Below, in pieces: positions 57,720 to 59,088 of a stretch of 59,088 bases of DNA; the stretch's first letter is position 1, and each line of letters starts with the position of its first letter. The notes below the pieces were generated by a model that saw nothing but the letters and a program-made list of their open reading frames with translations, was not told the DNA's origin and did not search any database. Both the position numbers and the translations under genes were made by a program. The DNA comes from an uncultured Solirubrobacteraceae bacterium (GTDB lineage Bacteria; Actinomycetota; Thermoleophilia; Solirubrobacterales; Solirubrobacteraceae). The stretch covers positions 1 to 59,088 of the forward strand of contig CADCVR010000065.1 of the NCBI GenBank assembly GCA_902806205.1, in the 5' to 3' direction.

Positions 57720-58502
57720 TCAGCGGCCCTCGTACGCCGCCTCACCGGGCCCCACGGCCAGGAAGGACTTCACGGCGTTCTGGAGGTCCTCCGTGGCGAA
57801 GAGCCCGCCGGCGACCTCCGGGACGATCGCGTCGGCCGCGCGGGCGCCGCCGCCGATCTGCGCGCGGACGATCGCCTTGGTCGCCGCGTGGGCCTTCGTC
57901 GGCCCGCCGGCGAGCTTCATCGCGAAACCGTACGCGGCGTCGGCGAACCCCTCGTCGGCGAGAACGCGGTTGACGACGCCCCACCGCTCGAGCGTTCGGG
58001 CGTCGTAGAGCTCACCGGTCATGACGAGCTCCCGGGCGCGGGCCGCGCCGGCCCGCTCGGCGAGGCGCTGGGTGCCGCCCATGGCGGGCGTGAGCCCGAC
58101 GACGGTCTCCACCAGGCCGAACGACGCGGACTCCGCGGCGAGCAGGAGGTCGCACCCGAGGCTCAGCTCGAAGGCGGCCGTCAGGCAGAGCGCGTGGGCG
58201 GCGAAGACCGTCGGGAGCGGAAGCTCCTCCACGCTGTGGATGAGCTCCAGCAGCTCCGTCCAGAGGTCGGCCCCCTGCGCGGCCGTCAGCCCGTCGAACA
58301 GGTGGACGTCGACCCCGCCGGAGACCGCGCGGCCCTCCGCGCGGACCAGGAGGCCGCGCGGCGGGTCGGCCTCCAGCGCGCGGACGTGCCGCCCGAGCGC
58401 GTCGATCAACGACCGGTCGAAGAGGTTCAGCGGCGGGGCGGCCAGGGTCAGCACGGCCAGCGGGCCGTCGTGCTCGAGCCGGACGGGGCCCGACTCGGTC
58501 AC
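57720..58502 (-). CDS. Enoyl-CoA hydratase/isomerase family protein
   Basis: About 260 residues from GTG 58502. Crotonase fold with a short N-terminus: LAVLTLAAPPLNLFDRSL, then AVSGGVDVHLFDG in place of the usual oxyanion loop, AHALCLTAAFELSLGCDLLL and GLTPAMGGTQRLAERAG. The catalytic acid position is altered (TPAMGG), so hydratase activity is not certain. It overlaps the upstream HIT stop by 4 bases and touches the hydrolase downstream. Confidence 0.87.
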   Translation of the reverse strand: MTESGPVRLEHDGPLAVLTLAAPPLNLFDRSLIDALGRHVRALEADPPRGLLVRAEGRAVSGGVDVHLFDGLTAAQGADLWTELLELIHSVEELPLPTVFAAHALCLTAAFELSLGCDLLLAAESASFGLVETVVGLTPAMGGTQRLAERAGAARARELVMTGELYDARTLERWGVVNRVLADEGFADAAYGFAMKLAGGPTKAHAATKAIVRAQIGGGARAADAIVPEVAGGLFATEDLQNAVKSFLAVGPGEAAYEGR

Positions 58503-58942
58503 GCCGGGGCCCGCTCCTCCCCACGAAGGGCGGCGGCGGCGTGCGCGATGCGGTCCGGGTCGCCGGGAGCCGGCTGCCACGGCAGCCTCAGCCCGTCCTT
58601 CTCGGGCTGCCCGGCATAGCGCGGGATGACGTGCATATGGAAGTGAAAGACGCTCTGCCAGGCGTCCGCGCCCGCGGAGTTCAGGAGGTTCACGCCGTCG
58701 GCGCCGAGGCGCTCCACCGCCAGGCCCGCGACCCGCTGGGCCGTCAGGGTGACGGCGGCGAGGTCGTCGGCGTCGATCGAGTGCAGGTCCGTCGCGTGCG
58801 ACCGCGGGACGACGAGCACGTGACCGAGGCTCCCGGGGTTGACGTCCATGAAGGCGATCGTGCGATCGTCTTCGGTGATGCGCGACGACGGGAGCTCACC
58901 CGCGATGATCTTGCAGAAGATGCAGCTGGGATCGGTGACCAC
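58499..58942 (-). CDS. HIT-family nucleotide hydrolase/transferase
   Basis: 147 residues. An N-terminal zinc-type CIFCKIIAGE motif, then SLGHVLVVPRSH and the catalytic triad HFHMHV (His-x-His-x-His). Hydrolyses dinucleotides or AMP-lysine type adducts. GTG 58942. First gene of the minus-strand operon continued by the hydratase and hydrolase genes. The start nearly abuts a divergent lipoprotein gene. Confidence 0.92.
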   Translation of the reverse strand: MVTDPSCIFCKIIAGELPSSRITEDDRTIAFMDVNPGSLGHVLVVPRSHATDLHSIDADDLAAVTLTAQRVAGLAVERLGADGVNLLNSAGADAWQSVFHFHMHVIPRYAGQPEKDGLRLPWQPAPGDPDRIAHAAAALRGEERAPA

Positions 58943-59088
58943 GAGGCGGCAGTCTAGAACGCGACGGCCCGGGGCCGCGGCCGTGTGGTCAGCGGCGTGC
59001 CTCGCGCTCGCGGGCTGCGCCGGCGGCAGCGCCGACGGGCGCGGTCAGGACCCGCCTGAGCGCGCCGTCGCGCCCGGTGCCCCCGGGC
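58935..59088 (+). CDS. Lipoprotein, N-terminal fragment (continues beyond window)
   Basis: Reading from GTG 58935: a basic n-region (TTRRQSRTRR), a hydrophobic stretch and the lipobox LAGC, then a Gly/Ser/Asp/Pro-rich linker up to the right edge. A shorter start at GTG 58983 would lack the basic residues. The first 8 bases overlap the HIT start on the other strand. The mature domain is not in the window. Confidence 0.5.
   Translation, partial: MTTRRQSRTRRPGAAAVWSAACLALAGCAGGSADGRGQDPPERAVAPGAPG

Overview
The window is a GC-rich bacterial chromosome segment with many GTG and a few TTG starts, short intergenic gaps and frequent 4-base start/stop overlaps. The gene content (duplicated caa3-type oxidase genes, Ser/Thr kinase with FHA partner, MMPL pump, SoxR, many cupredoxin lipoproteins) suggests an actinobacterium, most likely Thermoleophilia/Solirubrobacterales. 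That placement is inferred from protein style and was not tested against a database.

Layout. 1-2.9 kb: thiamine genes (thiE diverging from thiO-thiS-thiG), followed by a SnoaL-like gene. 3.37-4.44 kb: a roughly 1-kb insert carrying a VapBC toxin-antitoxin pair and a gutted cbrC remnant, bounded by perfect 32-bp direct repeats; the repeat is the overlap of two convergent host genes. 4.4-14.3 kb: housekeeping and repair genes, including an argF with an in-frame amber codon, an RNA uracil methyltransferase, an M48 protease, msrA and a decayed delta-60 repeat gene. 14.3-17.3 kb: a three-gene minus-strand operon (GT4-PHP fusion, uracil-DNA glycosylase, membrane protein). 17.4-21.6 kb: histidine kinase, NarL-type regulator and MMPL transporter. 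22.5-26.6 kb: a decaying mobile element beside tRNA-Arg, with a MobF relaxase fragment, small genes (one frameshifted) and an intact tyrosine recombinase; tRNA-Pro lies beyond.

26.9-37.4 kb: CAP-domain, DUF1015, OsmC, Nudix, sulfurtransferase, sigma factor coupled to ogt, SoxR with a clear operator, trxB and membrane-lipid type genes. 37.4-40.9 kb: a signalling group of a receptor Ser/Thr kinase with a seven-blade propeller, an FHA-HTH protein and an ECF sigma factor. 42.6-52.7 kb: the respiratory centre. An A1-type oxidase set (ctaC, ctaD, ctaB, two small subunits) is followed by an AraC regulator and an A2-type set (ctaC2, ctaD2, a duplicated USP-like protein, ctaE, a 37-residue membrane peptide). 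A convergent cytochrome c-cupredoxin fusion lipoprotein is a plausible electron donor. 52.8-59.1 kb: zinc ribbon, secreted proteins, an ABC-2 exporter, and a hydrolase/enoyl-CoA hydratase/HIT operon.

The most novel-looking items are the repeat-bounded VapBC insert, the paired A1/A2 oxidases with unusual accessory proteins and the fused cytochrome c-cupredoxin whose start codon lies in a predicted hairpin, and the GT4-PHP fusion. Several single-base lesions (argF, relaxase, the gene at 24.6-25.0 kb) could be real decay or assembly errors. No CRISPR array, rRNA, complete insertion sequence or recognisable riboswitch was seen.
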